Assembly (NCBI RefSeq): GCF_958295425.1
Contig: NC_081142.1
Span: 17,056,284 to 17,120,283 of the forward strand
Origin: Solea solea
Taxonomy: Eukaryota > Chordata > Actinopteri > Pleuronectiformes > Soleidae
Length of the DNA stretch: 64,000 nt
Direction of reading: 5' to 3'
Positions 62,401 to 64,000 of the stretch are shown here, piece by piece (the stretch's first letter is position 1; each line of letters begins with the position of its first letter). The position numbers were made by a program, and so were the translations under genes. The notes beneath the pieces are model-generated. The model worked only from the letters and a program-made list of their open reading frames with translations. It was not told where the DNA came from and did not search any database.

Positions 62401-63939
62401 TGTGTATTTCTTTACATTTAGTTGCCTTTGACCTGTGCATGTTCAACCCTGCCTGCTTACGAACGGTCCAGAAAAAGTGACCACAGATACTGAAATTCCA
62501 CTGCCCCAATGCACTGAAATGACAGAGAAAACCAAGGAATGAACTCCCTGAACGATCCATACAGCTGATGTGATTTTGTTGAGATTGCACATATTTAGTT
62601 TTGTGTATCTCTCGGGAAAAAATGACACAGTTTTAAAAAGATCTCCTCACGTTTAGGTTTCTCTAAAACTCCTAGAAAAAGGCTGACATCAGTGCATTTG
62701 AGGTAGCTGGTTAATTTAGAATGATTAAAAAAAAGTCTTACTTACTTTTTTTTTTTTTTTTTCTCTCGGTAATTCAATTATCATGGGAGAATGAGAAAAT
62801 ACACGTGTGGTTACTGTAAGTAACAATCTCTCACTGACAAGAAGCCAAAATGGCCCCCAGAGGTGGAGGTTGAATGGGGTCTGTGGCTGCCAGTGGCCTG
62901 TGACAACTGAGACGCTGCTAGTGGGAGAGAACGAAGAAAGAGAAGGCCTGCGCGTAACCGCCGTTCAGGAAGAGAGGAAGAGAGAGGAAGGAAGTAGAAG
63001 AGATGATGCTGAGAGGACATCATTAAAACAATAACTGCAACACACTGCCTTGGTTTCCATATTTAAAATCAAACTTTTACGACTATAAATTTCTCATTTG
63101 ATGCCAAAACACTGCGATGACAGATTTAACTGCTTTGGGAAAGTTATTGCGAAAACCGCAGAAATACACCGTCCACACACACACACATTGCAAAAGATGT
63201 TCTTACACACATTGGACAGGGCCAAAAGTTCTTGTATTTGTTTCAAACTAGCAATGAGTCAGAGCACTTTGCGGTGGCCACTGCTTTCATGAAACAACAA
63301 TCCTTGATTTGAGATAGAAAGTTTCTACACTTACTGTATGTTAACCTGTCAGTGAATCTAAGACCGACTCCAGATCGAATAAAAGAAGATGCTGGTGTTT
63401 GAAGTCTCTGCTGAAGAATTTGTTTTCAGCTCAGTCTTTGCCCACACAGGCTGGAAGTCACAACGCCGAAGACTTTTAATAACAGGCTTGGCACACAGTC
63501 TGTGATTTGACATGCAGGGACGGAGCCGACATCAATCCAGTCACTCCTCACAATGCCCCCGACCTGGTGACATCACTTCCCCCGCCCCCCCCCCCCCCCC
63601 CAGAGGACTGAAGGATATTAGGGTGTCAGTCGTGCTGTCAATTAGCGGGAACAGGAGGGCGAATATGTCTCTGACAACTAAACATAAACCCGGTGGTATT
63701 TACACAGATACATGAACACATAAACAAAGGGAGCGCGGGGATCACACAGCAGACCACAGAGGTGAGGAGGAGGAGGAGGAAGGTGGGACGACTTTGTTTA
63801 ACTTATCCCTGCAAAACATAACAAAGTAGGGGAAAGAAGGACCCGACTCGAGGAGAGACGGAGATACATGCTCCTTGTTTTGAATCTGTAGCGTCTCCTG
63901 GATACTGTACCTCCAGTGCTACCAGCATGTCAACCACAG

Positions 63940-63963
63940 GCTGCTGCTGCTGCTGCTGCTGCT
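63940..63963. repeat. (CTG)n trinucleotide repeat
   Basis: Eight CTG units in the ROR1 upstream intron, near the window end. Confidence 0.95.
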
Positions 63964-64000
63964 AACCATCTGTTATGATCTCATCACGCTGCAATAATAG

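Larger units (their letters stand above)
58601..64000 (-). other. ROR1 upstream intron, partial
   Basis: This stretch lies upstream of the first visible ROR1 exon and should be intronic. I searched the minus strand for the expected Ig-domain segment (human GYFQCVATNGK and VLFVKFGPPP) and found no match, so the next exon is probably beyond 64000. The stretch holds a CT repeat, a CA-bounded dispersed repeat (59262-59456), poly-T tracts (60347-60360, 61482-61499, 62747-62762), a long C run (63582-63601) and a CTG repeat at 63940-63963. A very small linker exon could have been missed. Confidence 0.65.

Noticed and set aside
58601..64000. ROR1 Ig-domain or linker exon
   Set aside because: I looked for the expected Ig and linker motifs on the minus strand and found no match with splice sites.

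Overview
The window is vertebrate nuclear DNA, almost certainly from a ray-finned (teleost) fish. It holds intron-split vertebrate receptor genes with GT-AG junctions, introns much shorter than the mammalian ones for ROR1, very dense CA/TG microsatellites, and several dispersed repeats that resemble families I know from teleost genomes. There is no prokaryotic-style gene organisation. Nearly all long open frames are shadows of microsatellites or chance, and the real coding sequence is in short exons on the minus strand.

Two genes are supported, both on the minus strand. (1) CACHD1, VWFA and cache domain-containing 1, an alpha2delta-like membrane protein: exon 1 (30027-30275, start codon and signal peptide) and exon 2 (2991-3053), separated by a ~27 kb intron. 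The rest of the gene lies beyond the left edge. (2) ROR1, receptor tyrosine kinase-like orphan receptor 1: eight consecutive coding exons between 58600 and 49763. They encode, in order, the Frizzled-type cysteine-rich domain, kringle, transmembrane segment, pseudokinase-type kinase domain and Ser/Thr/Pro-rich tail, 781 residues ending at a TAG stop. All junction phases agree. The ROR1 signal peptide and Ig exons lie beyond the right edge; I found none in 58601-64000.

Layout: 1-2990 CACHD1 intron 2; 3054-30026 CACHD1 intron 1, rich in repeats and transposon remnants; ~30028-30720 a CpG-rich CACHD1 promoter/first-exon region; ~30860-49700 an intergenic stretch with repeats and no gene I can support, its right end presumably holding ROR1 3'UTR; 49763-58600 ROR1 exons; 58601-64000 ROR1 upstream intron. 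Tandem ROR1 then CACHD1 on one strand matches my memory of human chromosome 1p31, where UBE2U lies between them; I see no UBE2U here.

Both proteins act at the cell surface and both have been tied to Wnt signalling (ROR1 as a Wnt5a receptor; CACHD1 as a Frizzled/LRP6-binding protein and a T-type calcium channel modulator), so their close linkage is worth noting. I did not find a previously undescribed gene system. The more interesting signals are structural: extra introns splitting the ROR1 kinase region, simple repeats abutting splice sites and the ROR1 stop codon, nested mobile-element insertions, a large foldback element, and dispersed repeats bounded by CA tracts.
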